The notes beneath the pieces are model-generated. The model ran no database searches and was not told the origin of the DNA. It was given only the letters and a program-made list of their open reading frames with translations. Of a DNA stretch of 59,317 bases, positions 17,698 through 26,261 are shown piece by piece. Position 1 is the stretch's first letter, and each line of letters starts with the position of its first letter. The DNA comes from Methylocystaceae bacterium (GTDB taxonomy: Bacteria > Pseudomonadota > Alphaproteobacteria > Rhizobiales > Beijerinckiaceae). The position numbers were made by a program, and so were the translations under genes. The stretch covers positions 1 to 59,317 of the forward strand of contig BJGJ01000006.1 of the NCBI GenBank assembly GCA_014190435.1, read 5' to 3'.

Positions 17698-18063
17698 TTA
17701 TGCAGCTGCTGGTAACGCTTTCTTCGCCTGCGCGACGATAGCGGCAAAAGCTTCTGGCTGTTCAATAGCGATTTGCGATAATACCTTGCGGTCAACTGCA
17801 ACGCCCGCTTTGCTCAAGCCGTCGATAAAACGTGAATAGGTGAGCCCATGCTCACGCACAGCTGCATTAAGACGCTGAATCCACAATGCGCGAAAAACCC
17901 GTTTGCGCACCTTGCGATCCCGAGTGGCGTATTGCATCGAGCGATCGACCGCCGCTTTTGCGGTGCGAATAGTGTTTTTGCGACGACCGTAAAAACCTTT
18001 TGCGGCCTTAAAAGTCTTCTTATGCTTGGCGTGGGAGGTAACGCCGCGTTTTACGCGAGCCAT
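17698..18063 (-). CDS. rplT: 50S ribosomal protein L20
   Basis: The 121-residue basic protein begins [18 protein letters not shown] after Met and contains [20 protein letters not shown] and [18 protein letters not shown], the classic bL20 sequence. It binds 23S rRNA early in large-subunit assembly. It lies 44 bases behind rpmI, the usual pair. infC is not in front, as is common in alphaproteobacteria. Confidence 0.98.
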   Translation of the reverse strand: MARVKRGVTSHAKHKKTFKAAKGFYGRRKNTIRTAKAAVDRSMQYATRDRKVRKRVFRALWIQRLNAAVREHGLTYSRFIDGLSKAGVAVDRKVLSQIAIEQPEAFAAIVAQAKKALPAAA

Positions 18064-18107
18064 AACGAAACTCCTCGATCAGAAACTGCTGTTAAATGAG
18101 GGAAATC

Positions 18108-18308
18108 TCAGCCGTTCGGCAAGAAATATTTTTTAATATTGTCGCCGTCTGTCTTGAACAGAACGCTGGTCCCGCGCAGATTACGGATCTGCTTGTTTGT
18201 GCGCTTGATCATGCCATGGCGTTTGCCTTGCTGGCCGTACACCACTTTGCCTGTGCCGGTGATTTTAAAGCGCTTTTTAGCGCCGGATTTAGTTTTCAAC
18301 TTGGGCAT
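18108..18308 (-). CDS. rpmI: 50S ribosomal protein L35
   Basis: The 66-residue protein [20 protein letters not shown] with [18 protein letters not shown] is bL35. It is first gene of the rpmI-rplT operon; its leader lies in 18309-18583 upstream. An AGGAGAG ribosome site directly precedes the ATG. Confidence 0.98.
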   Translation of the reverse strand: MPKLKTKSGAKKRFKITGTGKVVYGQQGKRHGMIKRTNKQIRNLRGTSVLFKTDGDNIKKYFLPNG

Positions 18309-18583
18309 TTTGCTCTCCTAGGCGCATGGCCCTTTAATCTTCGCTCTCCAGCATGAGATTAATCTCCTGGAACAGTTTCGCGCGAGCGAAAAGAAACCGC
18401 CACGGCAGCCCATCACTAGCCGGGCGGTTCTAGAATAGGGCCTTTTAAGCGTATGCCCATTGTAAAAGCAAGGGCCAAACGGTCACAATCACTAGACGGC
18501 CCCCTGAAGCTGTCTTATTAAGCGGCAAATTGTGATTTAGACATCAAATGGCAACGCGCAGGAAGCGATCTGAGAGCTGAGCG

Positions 18584-19702
18584 ATGAATATACACCAAGC
18601 GACACACCCCCACCCCACCTCAATCCTGAGTCCAGTTAACTCGCATAACGAATGGGATCCGCTTGAGGAAATTATTGTTGGTCGCCTGGAAGGCTCGACC
18701 ATTCCCTCTGACCATCCTGTTGTTACCTGCAATATTCCTGGCATGGCGGCGCGCGCGCAGGCCCTAGCCGCCGGCTTTCGGTTTCCAAAATTCATGATTG
18801 AACCAGCCCAGGAAGAATTGGATAATTTTATCCAGGTCCTCCAAGGGCTCGGCATTATCGTCACACGGCCGGAGGCTTATAATCATAAGCGTAAATTTTC
18901 TACGCCAGACTGGTCGTCGCGGGGCTTTTGTAATTCATGCCCCCGTGACAGCATGCTGGTTATTGGTGATGAAATCCTAGAAACTCCGATGGCCTGGCCC
19001 TGTCGATATTTTGAAACACATTCTTATAGACCAATCTTGAAAGATTATTTTCGGCGCGGCGCGCGTTGGACATCTGCGCCAAAACCTCAGTTGACTGACG
19101 AGCTCTTCGACCCGGATTTTAAACTACCCGAAAAGGGCGCGCCCATGCGCTATATTCTAACTGAGTTTGAACCCGTATTTGACGCCGCTGATTTTTTCCG
19201 CTGCGGAAGAGACATTTTCGTTACCCGCTCAAACGTTACGAATGCGATGGGCATTGACTGGCTGCGACGTCATCTTGGTGAAGGTTATCGCATCCATGAG
19301 ATTAAAAGTCGCTGTCCAAATCCTATGCACATTGACACCACCATTTTGCCGCTGGGATCAGGTAAAGTCCTAATTAATCCAGAATATATCAACCCGGATG
19401 AGCTACCAGATATTCTGAAAAAATGGGACATTCTTGTAACTCCAGAACCAGATCCAATCAATGATCGTATTCTTGCGATTACATCCATGTGCGGCAAATG
19501 GCTGAGCATGAATATTTTGATGATCGATGAAAAGCGTGTGATTGTTGATCCTCACCACACGAGCATGATGCGCGCGATGGAAAAATGGGGCTTTGAACCA
19601 ATTCCTGTGCCGTTTTTACACTATGCTGCGTTTGGCGGGGCTTTCCATTGCGCTACTTTAGATGTCCGCCGCCGGGGCGCACTTGAAAGTTACTTTTACT
19701 AA
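18584..19702 (+). CDS. Glycine amidinotransferase-like enzyme
   Basis: The 372-residue protein belongs to the arginine:glycine amidinotransferase family, which moves the amidino group from arginine to an amine through a Cys-amidino intermediate. The catalytic triad is in place: Asp210 in CGRDIFVTRSN, His249 in NPMHIDTTILPLG and Cys356 in GGAFHCATLDVRRRG. The N-terminal EWDPLEEIIVGR and SCPRDSMLVIGDEILE blocks also match. The acceptor could be glycine (guanidinoacetate), an inosamine, or another amine; the sequence does not tell. The convergent neighbour, 20 bases away, is a guanidinium-exporter-like SMR gene. No antibiotic or creatine genes are nearby. Confidence 0.87.
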   Translation: MNIHQATHPHPTSILSPVNSHNEWDPLEEIIVGRLEGSTIPSDHPVVTCNIPGMAARAQALAAGFRFPKFMIEPAQEELDNFIQVLQGLGIIVTRPEAYNHKRKFSTPDWSSRGFCNSCPRDSMLVIGDEILETPMAWPCRYFETHSYRPILKDYFRRGARWTSAPKPQLTDELFDPDFKLPEKGAPMRYILTEFEPVFDAADFFRCGRDIFVTRSNVTNAMGIDWLRRHLGEGYRIHEIKSRCPNPMHIDTTILPLGSGKVLINPEYINPDELPDILKKWDILVTPEPDPINDRILAITSMCGKWLSMNILMIDEKRVIVDPHHTSMMRAMEKWGFEPIPVPFLHYAAFGGAFHCATLDVRRRGALESYFY

Positions 19703-19722
19703 TAAAAAAACGTCATATGACT

Positions 19723-20049
19723 TTATCGATCTACTCCACTCAATCTCAACCCGACCATACCGAGGAGAATGAGCGCGATAGAGACAAAGCGGAGAAGCGT
19801 CGCGGGTTCATTAAAGAGATAGACGCCGACAATAGCCACTGCAGCGATACTTCCGCCTGTCCAAACAGCATAGGCGGTAGCTGCCGGAATCTCTTTAACA
19901 GCTAATCCCAAGCAGCCAATACTGGCGGCCATGAAAAAAACCATAATCACAGAGGGCCAAAAACGTGTAAAACCCTCTGCATATTTCATCCCGATGAGCC
20001 ATCCTACTTCACATAAACTTCCCATCAGTAAAATTAACCAGGCCATCAA
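19723..20049 (-). CDS. sugE: SMR transporter, SugE/Gdx (guanidinium exporter) type
   Basis: The 108-residue protein has four membrane helices. Glu in LMGSLCEVGWLIGMKY is the coupling residue of helix 1. EGFTRFWPS, AATAYAVWTGGSIAAV and LILLGMVGLRLSG are closer to the SugE/Gdx subtype than to the multidrug EmrE subtype. Gdx proteins export guanidinium in exchange for protons, usually as a two-fold dual-topology dimer. Its location beside an amidinotransferase gene supports a link to guanidino compounds. I see no clear guanidine riboswitch upstream. Confidence 0.85.
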   Translation of the reverse strand: MMAWLILLMGSLCEVGWLIGMKYAEGFTRFWPSVIMVFFMAASIGCLGLAVKEIPAATAYAVWTGGSIAAVAIVGVYLFNEPATLLRFVSIALILLGMVGLRLSGVDR

Positions 20050-20422
20050 TTTTTCTCCACTGCAAACATGCCCTCGAGGTCATTTCCGCTCAATTGAGCC
20101 TACTAGGCGCGCGACTTCATAGCGGAGAAATCAAAAACTGCCATCTCAAGAAAATTCAAGGTGAACATCAAGAAAAACAGACCCCACCAATTGATCATTA
20201 AGAATCAAGGCAATTAAATAATTTAACCCGCGCAAATTTTAATAGGAAAGGGACGAAAAGACCGCGCTAATGTATTTCTGGAGAATATCGTTGATAGAGG
20301 ATAAGGATAGAACTTGAATTTGCCTCAAGCTTGCGTCCGTTACGCGCACGGCAACAAGAGAAGTTAGCCCGATCTTATTGGGTTCTATTTACAAAACTTA
20401 CAAGCAGAGGAACTTAAGTCCA
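20050..20422. other. Intergenic region upstream of the SMR gene
   Basis: The 373 bases hold the leader of the SMR gene (minus strand) and the 3' flank of the secreted protein gene. I looked for the paired ACGR-loop hairpins of guanidine-II and for guanidine-I/III cores and could not find a convincing match. No gene seen. Confidence 0.5.
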
Positions 20423-21157
20423 TCACTCCGCTAGTGATGGCTCATGATGTTGCGATCCCTGGTCCGGGCCAGAAGAGGAATCAGGCCCAGGACCTGATTT
20501 TGGGTCCGACAACGTCGAATTCTTTAACGGCGAACGCCGACGATGCACGATATAAACTGCGTAGGCAGCTAAGACTCCAAGACCCAGCAGAAGATAGATT
20601 GGCAGATCCCGCATAAATGTCTTGGCAACGGAAAAAGGAAAGCGGGAGACCCAACGTTCGCCATGCTCTCCAAGCACTGTGACGATGCCAACAAAATATC
20701 CCGGTTCGTCAAAAGTATGCTCAAAGTTAATCGTTCCAGATGGGTAAACAGTTGGCGGATGATAAGCCACCGTAACCGCCTCAAGATTTTCGTTCTCTTT
20801 TTCTTCCCCTCCAACGTCTTTAACGATACGAAGCTCAACTTTCATATCCCGAAGCTCGGCTTGCTCGGCGTCGAGCACCATAATTACTGGTCCTGTTGAT
20901 GGGATGTCCTCGCAAAACTCGTTTTTTGAAGCCTCAGGCAAATAGCCTGTAAAATTCATCACATCCGGCCCGATGTTGAGACGGCAGCGCCCCTGAGCGG
21001 CACCCAGGCGACCATGCGCTTCGACCGGGGAGACGGTTAAAAGAATAAAGTTACCAACGAAAAGGAGCATAAACGCATTAACCAGCCCAGACCGCCAGGC
21101 GGAGTTTGCATCAGAGTGCTTAAAGATCGATTTGGCGAAATCTTGGGTTTGTATCAT
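20423..21157 (-). CDS. Secreted, C-terminally membrane-anchored protein of unknown function
   Basis: I choose ATG 21157 because GGGGGAG sits 3 bases before it; the frame opens 16 codons earlier. The 244 residues hold a signal-like segment (about 28-48, MLLFVGNFILLTVSPVEAHG), a periplasmic domain (about 50-190), one membrane helix (about 195-215, LPIYLLLGLGVLAAYAVY) and a charged tail. The mature N-terminus starts with AHGRLGAAQGRCRL and holds a second Cys in NEFCEDIPSTG; these two Cys could pair. The partial gene at 59175 begins with a very similar pattern. I do not recognise a named domain. Confidence 0.75.
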   Translation of the reverse strand: MIQTQDFAKSIFKHSDANSAWRSGLVNAFMLLFVGNFILLTVSPVEAHGRLGAAQGRCRLNIGPDVMNFTGYLPEASKNEFCEDIPSTGPVIMVLDAEQAELRDMKVELRIVKDVGGEEKENENLEAVTVAYHPPTVYPSGTINFEHTFDEPGYFVGIVTVLGEHGERWVSRFPFSVAKTFMRDLPIYLLLGLGVLAAYAVYIVHRRRSPLKNSTLSDPKSGPGPDSSSGPDQGSQHHEPSLAE

Positions 21158-21496
21158 GATCTCCCCCGAGCTTCGTGTGAAAAAAACACGTAACGAGGTT
21201 GGCAAATTTTTAAGAAGGTAGAATAGGGCACTAGGCTATGCTAACTCATTCTTGACAATGAGCAAGGCACAAGGGGCAAATCAGCCGGTATTTGGCGAAA
21301 TTTGATGGGTCTAACATTTTAACCTGTTGACTGAGGCTGGTTTGAGGCCTTTTGTATCCTCTTTACACCCAATTCTTACGAAGAGTTCATCTCTCGTCGT
21401 CTTGCCACCATCCTTTTAGACATACATATTACTTATAGAGATGCGCTTTGCCTCATGAGCCAGCGTAGACTTTTTTTGGAAGATCGAGAGGAACAA
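21158..21496. other. Intergenic region between divergent genes
   Basis: About 340 bases between two divergent starts. A TTGACA occurs at 21253 but without a convincing -10 partner. An upstream in-frame ATG at 21455 exists for the right-hand gene but lacks a ribosome site. Nothing else seen. Confidence 0.4.
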
Positions 21497-22264
21497 ATGT
21501 CTAATTTCGACGGTAAATCGGGCTTTAGCTATGGACGCGGGGTTGCTCGGTCAACCACGTCGGAAATTGATCAGGGCCTGCGCGCATACATGCTCGGCGT
21601 ATACAACTATATGGCCGTTGGATTGGCTGTTACCGGCGCTGTCGCGCTCGGCGTATACATACTAGCCGTGGCAAAGGTTGGCGGCGGAGCACTCGCTCTG
21701 ACGCCATTTGGACAAGCGATCTTCACCTCTCCTTTACGCTGGGTGATAATGCTTTCTCCGCTTGGCTTTATTTTTCTAATGGGCTCAAGGATGCCCCATA
21801 TGTCCGCTGCCTCGGCAAGAAATATGTTTTTTGCCTTCTCCGCGGTCATGGGCCTTTCACTCTCGTCGGTCTTACTGATCTTTACAGGCGTTTCTGTTGC
21901 GCGCGTCTTTTTCATCACAGCAGCTGCTTTTGGCGGCTTGAGCCTCTATGGTTACACAACCGGACGAGACCTTTCCGCTTTTGGGTCTTTCCTTGTTATG
22001 GGAGTGTGGGGCCTCATCATCGCAGGCATTGTTAATCTCTTTCTACAATCCACAGGCTTGCAATTTGCTCTGTCAATTCTCTCTGTATTGATCTTTGCCG
22101 GGCTTACTGCTTGGGACACCCAGATGATCCGCGAGATGTATTACGAAGGCGATGGCTATGAGCTTGTACAGAAAAAAAGTGTTTTTGGCGCTTTAACGCT
22201 TTATCTAGACTTCATAAACATGTTCCAATCGCTACTCTTTTTGTTCGGTGACAGAAACGACTAA
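21497..22264 (+). CDS. Bax inhibitor-1/YccA family membrane protein
   Basis: ATG 21497 follows GAGAGGAAC and is the better start (255 residues). Seven hydrophobic segments span about residues 30-250, with the family marks RAYMLGVYNYMAVGLAVTG, FSAVMGLSLSS, LTAWDTQMIREMYYEG and LYLDFINMFQSLLFLFG. BI-1/YccA proteins act as pH-sensitive calcium leak channels or as partners of FtsH; the bacterial role is only partly known. A strong terminator follows directly. Confidence 0.92.
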   Translation: MSNFDGKSGFSYGRGVARSTTSEIDQGLRAYMLGVYNYMAVGLAVTGAVALGVYILAVAKVGGGALALTPFGQAIFTSPLRWVIMLSPLGFIFLMGSRMPHMSAASARNMFFAFSAVMGLSLSSVLLIFTGVSVARVFFITAAAFGGLSLYGYTTGRDLSAFGSFLVMGVWGLIIAGIVNLFLQSTGLQFALSILSVLIFAGLTAWDTQMIREMYYEGDGYELVQKKSVFGALTLYLDFINMFQSLLFLFGDRND

Positions 22265-22281
22265 AACGCTCTAAAAAATTT

Positions 22282-22308
22282 AAAGCCCCGTCTAGCGGGG
22301 CTTTTTTT
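22282..22308 (+). terminator. Rho-independent terminator
   Basis: AAAGCCCCG and CGGGGCTTT form a perfect 9-bp stem around TCTAG, followed by T residues. It ends the Bax-inhibitor-1 gene. The stem starts with AAA, so it can also work leftwards, and its edge touches the stop of the convergent DUF2794 gene. Confidence 0.9.
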
Positions 22309-22732
22309 ATTCCCCATTAATCACTTTGAACTTTGTTTCAAAAACACGCAGCACACGATCAAGTTGGTGGCCGCGACGCAGGATTTGTTCGCCAGCATTC
22401 AGGACGGCGTAAACACCCAGACGGCGTGCAAGCTCGGGAATCTTTTCAACTCTATACAGGGGAACCTCGCTCGAGCGGCGAAACACTGAAAAAATTGCTT
22501 TGCACGGCATAAAATCCAGCGCGTAGTCCCGCCATTCGCCAGCCGTAACTTTCTTTCCATAAAGATTAAAAAGCAAATTTAACTCGGCGCGGTCAAAGGC
22601 GACGCGCGCAGTCGAATACTTCTGTTGCGGCATACCAGAAGACAAGTCATATAGTCTCTCCGCTATGGTGCCGCTCACAATCTGCAACTTAGGCGCTTGA
22701 GAGGATCGCGCCTCTGATTTTCTTTCTGGCAT
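22307..22732 (-). CDS. DUF2794 family protein
   Basis: I place the start at ATG 22732 (141 residues), with GAGGGA nine bases upstream. An upstream extension to 22837 is unlike the family. RVAFDRAELNLLFNLYGKKV, AGEWRDYALDF, AIFSVFRRSSEVPLYRVEK and GEQILRRGHQL are the conserved blocks of DUF2794, a small protein found almost only in Hyphomicrobiales and relatives. Function unknown. It is divergent from htpG and convergent with the Bax-inhibitor-1 gene. Confidence 0.85.
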   Translation of the reverse strand: MPERKSEARSSQAPKLQIVSGTIAERLYDLSSGMPQQKYSTARVAFDRAELNLLFNLYGKKVTAGEWRDYALDFMPCKAIFSVFRRSSEVPLYRVEKIPELARRLGVYAVLNAGEQILRRGHQLDRVLRVFETKFKVINGE

Positions 22733-22909
22733 GATGTCTATTCCCTCAACGTCAACAGTTTGACTCTCGCTTCCAGCACATGCAAGCAGTGTTAGAATAA
22801 ACTTTTCCTTCCAGCTATATTGTAAATTACACGCCAATCACCACATCTAGGGCCAAATTCTGGATAAAAACCAAATTGCAAGAGTCTAAGAAAAAGTCTG
22901 GGAGACAAG

Positions 22910-24823
22910 ATGACGAAAGAGACTGTTTCCGCCACCGCAGATAAAAACGACCTCGCCGAAGCGGCCGATTTTGGTTTCGAAGCAAATGTCGAACAATTGT
23001 TGGAGTTAATGACACATTCCGTTTACTCGGAAAAAGATGTCTTCCTCAGAGAGCTTATTTCTAACGCTGCAGACGCATGTGAAAAACTTCGCTATGAATC
23101 GCTGTCAGACGCCAAGCTCGCAGCAGTGGCCAACGCGCCTCTAATAAAGATCAGCCTCGATCAGGATAAGCGCACAATAACAGTTGCCGATAACGGTATC
23201 GGCATGTCGCGCAATGATTTGATAACTGCGCTTGGCTCGATCGCGAATTCAGGAACTCGCGCCTTCCTAGAGAAAATCAACAAAGCAAAATCTGAAAATG
23301 AGACTGGCCTGATCGGCCGCTTTGGTGTTGGATTTTACTCCGCTTTTATGGTTGCAGAAAAAGTTGACGTCGCAACGCGTCGCGCCGGCGAAGAGCAAAC
23401 TTGGTTGTGGAGTTCAGAGGGAAAAGGCCGTTACTCGATTGCGCCACTACTCTTATCCGATGCCCCGGAATATGGCACAATAGTAACGATACACCTGAAC
23501 AAGGATAGTGAAGAATTTCTTGAAACCTGGCGAATTGAAAAAATCATCTCGGAACATTCAGGAGCTGTATCTACACCAATTGATCTCCTTTCAGACTCTG
23601 GCGAAGAGAGTAAACGTATCGCTGACGGCGTTGCTTTATGGACAAAACCGAAATCCGAGATTACTCAGGAGGAATACACAGATTTCTACCGTCAACTCTC
23701 TGGTCAGTTTGACGATCCCGCCTTAACGGCGCACTGGCGCGCTGAAGGACGTACTGAATATACCGTCCTCGCCTTTATTCCTGGAGCTAGACCGTTAGAC
23801 CTCTTTGATCCAGCACGTAAGAGTAAGACAAAACTTTATGTGCGTCGTGTGCTGATCTCTCAGAGTGCAAATCTTTTACCAGCCTGGTTACGGTTTGTAC
23901 GCCTGGTCGTCGATAGCGCAGATCTGCCACTGAATGTCTCTCGTGAAGTGGCGCAAAAAAGTCCAGAAATTTTGGCCATTGGCAAAGCAATCACCTCAAA
24001 ATTACTTCAAGAGCTCACAAAAATTTGCGAAAATGATAGCGAAAAATTTGCTACCATTTGGGAAAATTTTGGCGCTGTAATAAAAGAAGGTCTCCATGAA
24101 GATCCTTCCCGACGAGATGCGCTTTTTGCCTTGGCGCTTTTTGCATCAACTAAAAGCGATAAAAAAAATCGCAGTTTAAAAGATTATGTGGCGGATCTGA
24201 AAGAAAATCAGACGGCAATTTATTATATCACAGGCGAAGACGCCAAACGCTTAGCGGCAAGCCCTCAGATTGAAGGGTATCGCGCGCGTGGAATTGAAGT
24301 GCTCCTATTAGATGACTCAGTCGACGCATTTTGGGTGACAAGTGCTCTAGGTTTTGAGGGAAAACCCTTCAAATCTGTTACACAGGGACTGTCAGATATA
24401 GATGCTACCCCCCAAATCGAAAAGTCAGAGACTGAGACAGTAACTCCCCCTGATGTCGATGCATTAGTCAAAGCACTTAAAGCAACGCTTGGTGAGTCAA
24501 TTGAAGATGTGCGCGTTTCAACGCGTCTTACTGAAAGCGCGGCTTGCCTCATTGCTTCAGATCAAGGATTGGATAGACAATTGGCAAAAATTCTATCCGA
24601 ACATGGTCAATTAGGCTTAATGAGCAAGCCCATTCTTGAAATTAATCCAACGCATGCCGCAATTCAGACATTGGGTTCCTTGCTTCGCGAAAAAGGCCAG
24701 GAAGCGGCGCAAGATAGGATGCATCTCTTAGTCGATCTTGCGCGGGTTGCCGACGGCGAGCTCCCTCAAGAGCCCGCAGCCTTTACTAAAAGATTGGCCA
24801 AACTCATGGCCCAAAGTTCTTAA
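22910..24823 (+). CDS. htpG: Chaperone HtpG (Hsp90)
   Basis: The 637-residue cytoplasmic chaperone has the N-terminal GHKL ATPase: FLRELISNAADACEKLRY, VADNGIGMSRNDLI, IANSGTRAF and GLIGRFGVGFYSAF. The middle domain has VRRVLISQSANLLPAWLRF and DSADLPLNVSREVAQ, and the C-terminal dimerisation part follows. Length matches bacterial Hsp90. A GGGAGACA ribosome site precedes the ATG. It is followed after 5 bases by prmC, so the two are likely co-transcribed. In many related genomes prfA, not htpG, stands before prmC. Confidence 0.97.
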   Translation: MTKETVSATADKNDLAEAADFGFEANVEQLLELMTHSVYSEKDVFLRELISNAADACEKLRYESLSDAKLAAVANAPLIKISLDQDKRTITVADNGIGMSRNDLITALGSIANSGTRAFLEKINKAKSENETGLIGRFGVGFYSAFMVAEKVDVATRRAGEEQTWLWSSEGKGRYSIAPLLLSDAPEYGTIVTIHLNKDSEEFLETWRIEKIISEHSGAVSTPIDLLSDSGEESKRIADGVALWTKPKSEITQEEYTDFYRQLSGQFDDPALTAHWRAEGRTEYTVLAFIPGARPLDLFDPARKSKTKLYVRRVLISQSANLLPAWLRFVRLVVDSADLPLNVSREVAQKSPEILAIGKAITSKLLQELTKICENDSEKFATIWENFGAVIKEGLHEDPSRRDALFALALFASTKSDKKNRSLKDYVADLKENQTAIYYITGEDAKRLAASPQIEGYRARGIEVLLLDDSVDAFWVTSALGFEGKPFKSVTQGLSDIDATPQIEKSETETVTPPDVDALVKALKATLGESIEDVRVSTRLTESAACLIASDQGLDRQLAKILSEHGQLGLMSKPILEINPTHAAIQTLGSLLREKGQEAAQDRMHLLVDLARVADGELPQEPAAFTKRLAKLMAQSS

Positions 24824-24828
24824 AATTA

Positions 24829-25710
24829 GTGACCTTAGCTACAAAAAATCTTTCTCGTCATCAAGCAGTCTTCGCCATCAAGCAACGTCTGCTTGAGGCG
24901 GGCGTTGACACAGCAGATGAAGACGCGCGTATCCTTCTGCGCGCAGCAACTAGCTTAACTCGGCTAGAGTTGGCAACCCAACCGCAGACTGCTTTAAGTC
25001 ATGAACAATGCCAAATCCTCGATCAATATGTAACACGCCGCGAGGCACATGAGCCAGTTTCCCGAATTCTGGAGTCTAGAGGATTTTGGACAGTTGATTT
25101 GTTGATTGCGCCCAATGTGCTGGATCCCAGACCTGATACGGAAACGCTTGTCGAAACCGCCTTATCACTTCTCGAAAACACCCCCAACGCCCCAATCAAA
25201 ATCCTAGAACTCGGCGCTGGCTCTGGAGCAATTGTCTGCGCCTTATTAAGCGAATTACCAAAAGCTCAGGCGGTTGTTGTGGATCTCTCTCCTCACGCCT
25301 GCCAAGCAAGCAAAGTCAATCTTGCCCGTTGCGGCTTGAGCAACCGCGCATTTGTGCTCCAGGGCCGATGGCATGAAGCCTTACAGGCACAATTTGATCT
25401 TGTTATTTCTAATCCGCCCTATATCGCTTCAGCTGAACTTAATGCTCTACCGCCCTCTGTTCGGCTCTACGATCCCATATTGGCATTGGATGGGGGCACT
25501 GACGGCCTAGACTGCTACCGCGCTATAATCAAGGACATACCAAGACTGTTAAAACCCAATGGCTTGCTCGTTTTTGAGCTTGGAATTGGCCAAGCTACTG
25601 ACGTTCGACCAATGCTGGAGGCGATGAAACTGGAGATTAAAACAATCGCCCGGGATCTCGGCGGCCATGAGCGCGCCCTTGCTGCAAGAGCCATTCAAAA
25701 TGCTCAGTAA
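24829..25710 (+). CDS. prmC: Release factor glutamine methyltransferase
   Basis: The 293-residue enzyme methylates the GGQ glutamine of peptide-chain release factors. The start is GTG 24829. The SAM site is ILELGAGSGAIVCALLSELP and the catalytic glutamine-binding motif is VISNPPYIAS. The N-terminal helical domain (about 1-85, with TSLTRLELATQPQT and VTRREAHEPVSRIL) is complete. The neighbour prfA found in relatives is absent here. Confidence 0.95.
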   Translation: MTLATKNLSRHQAVFAIKQRLLEAGVDTADEDARILLRAATSLTRLELATQPQTALSHEQCQILDQYVTRREAHEPVSRILESRGFWTVDLLIAPNVLDPRPDTETLVETALSLLENTPNAPIKILELGAGSGAIVCALLSELPKAQAVVVDLSPHACQASKVNLARCGLSNRAFVLQGRWHEALQAQFDLVISNPPYIASAELNALPPSVRLYDPILALDGGTDGLDCYRAIIKDIPRLLKPNGLLVFELGIGQATDVRPMLEAMKLEIKTIARDLGGHERALAARAIQNAQ

Positions 25711-26261
25711 GCGATTTAGGAGGCTTCATCAGTTCCTCTAGGAGAAACGCCAAGTCTCACAGCCCTGCCTGGATCCTATAGGGTTTTGAGTCCTTTAGGC
25801 CTCTTGGCGCAGAGGCCGATAGAGATTATAGTAGTGAAATTACTCCCGCTTTTCGTCAACATCGGGATGAGGCCGGACTGTGACGCTGGCCTCGCCGCGT
25901 AAGCGGAAACCAACGACTGGCGCAGGCGTGCCGACGTGTATGACGAAGGTGTCACCGTAGTTTTCGACTATGCAAAACGCGAGTTACGCGCCTGGTCAAT
26001 AAAACGTGCGGGGTATGAATGTAAGCTGCGCTCTTTGTTATCGTGCGCGCCTGAAGAAGTGGCGACGTAATGAGTTTAGCGTAGCGCCATAAGAAGCGCG
26101 CCTATGAGCTCAGCGCGCGAGAGCATGGTGCCTTTTGTATCAATCATGCGCGCAACAGGCGCGTTCGGTCGCTTCGCTTTACGCAAGGGTCTCACATTTG
26201 ACCTTTGCGCCAAATATTCACAGGGGCAGCGCAATCAGCGCAGAGTGTATTGGGGTATTTA
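25711..26261. other. Long gap between prmC and the DUF4167 gene
   Basis: About 550 bases without a convincing gene. A stop-free plus-strand frame runs from 25903 to TAA 26068-26070 (55 codons, containing DVYDEGVTVVFDYAKRELRA), which looks protein-like but has no good start or ribosome site, so it may be the tail of a lost gene. A stretch around 25985-26005 has a loose likeness to a tmRNA tag, but neither the tag frame nor the tRNA-like part can be built. Confidence 0.4.

Noticed and set aside
20050-20422. Possible guanidine riboswitch upstream of the SugE/Gdx gene
   Set aside because: I could not build the paired ACGR-loop hairpins of guanidine-II nor the conserved cores of types I or III.
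25960-26075. tmRNA-like stretch with similarity to an ANDNYA tag
   Set aside because: The tag frame does not read correctly and no tRNA-like acceptor piece is visible.
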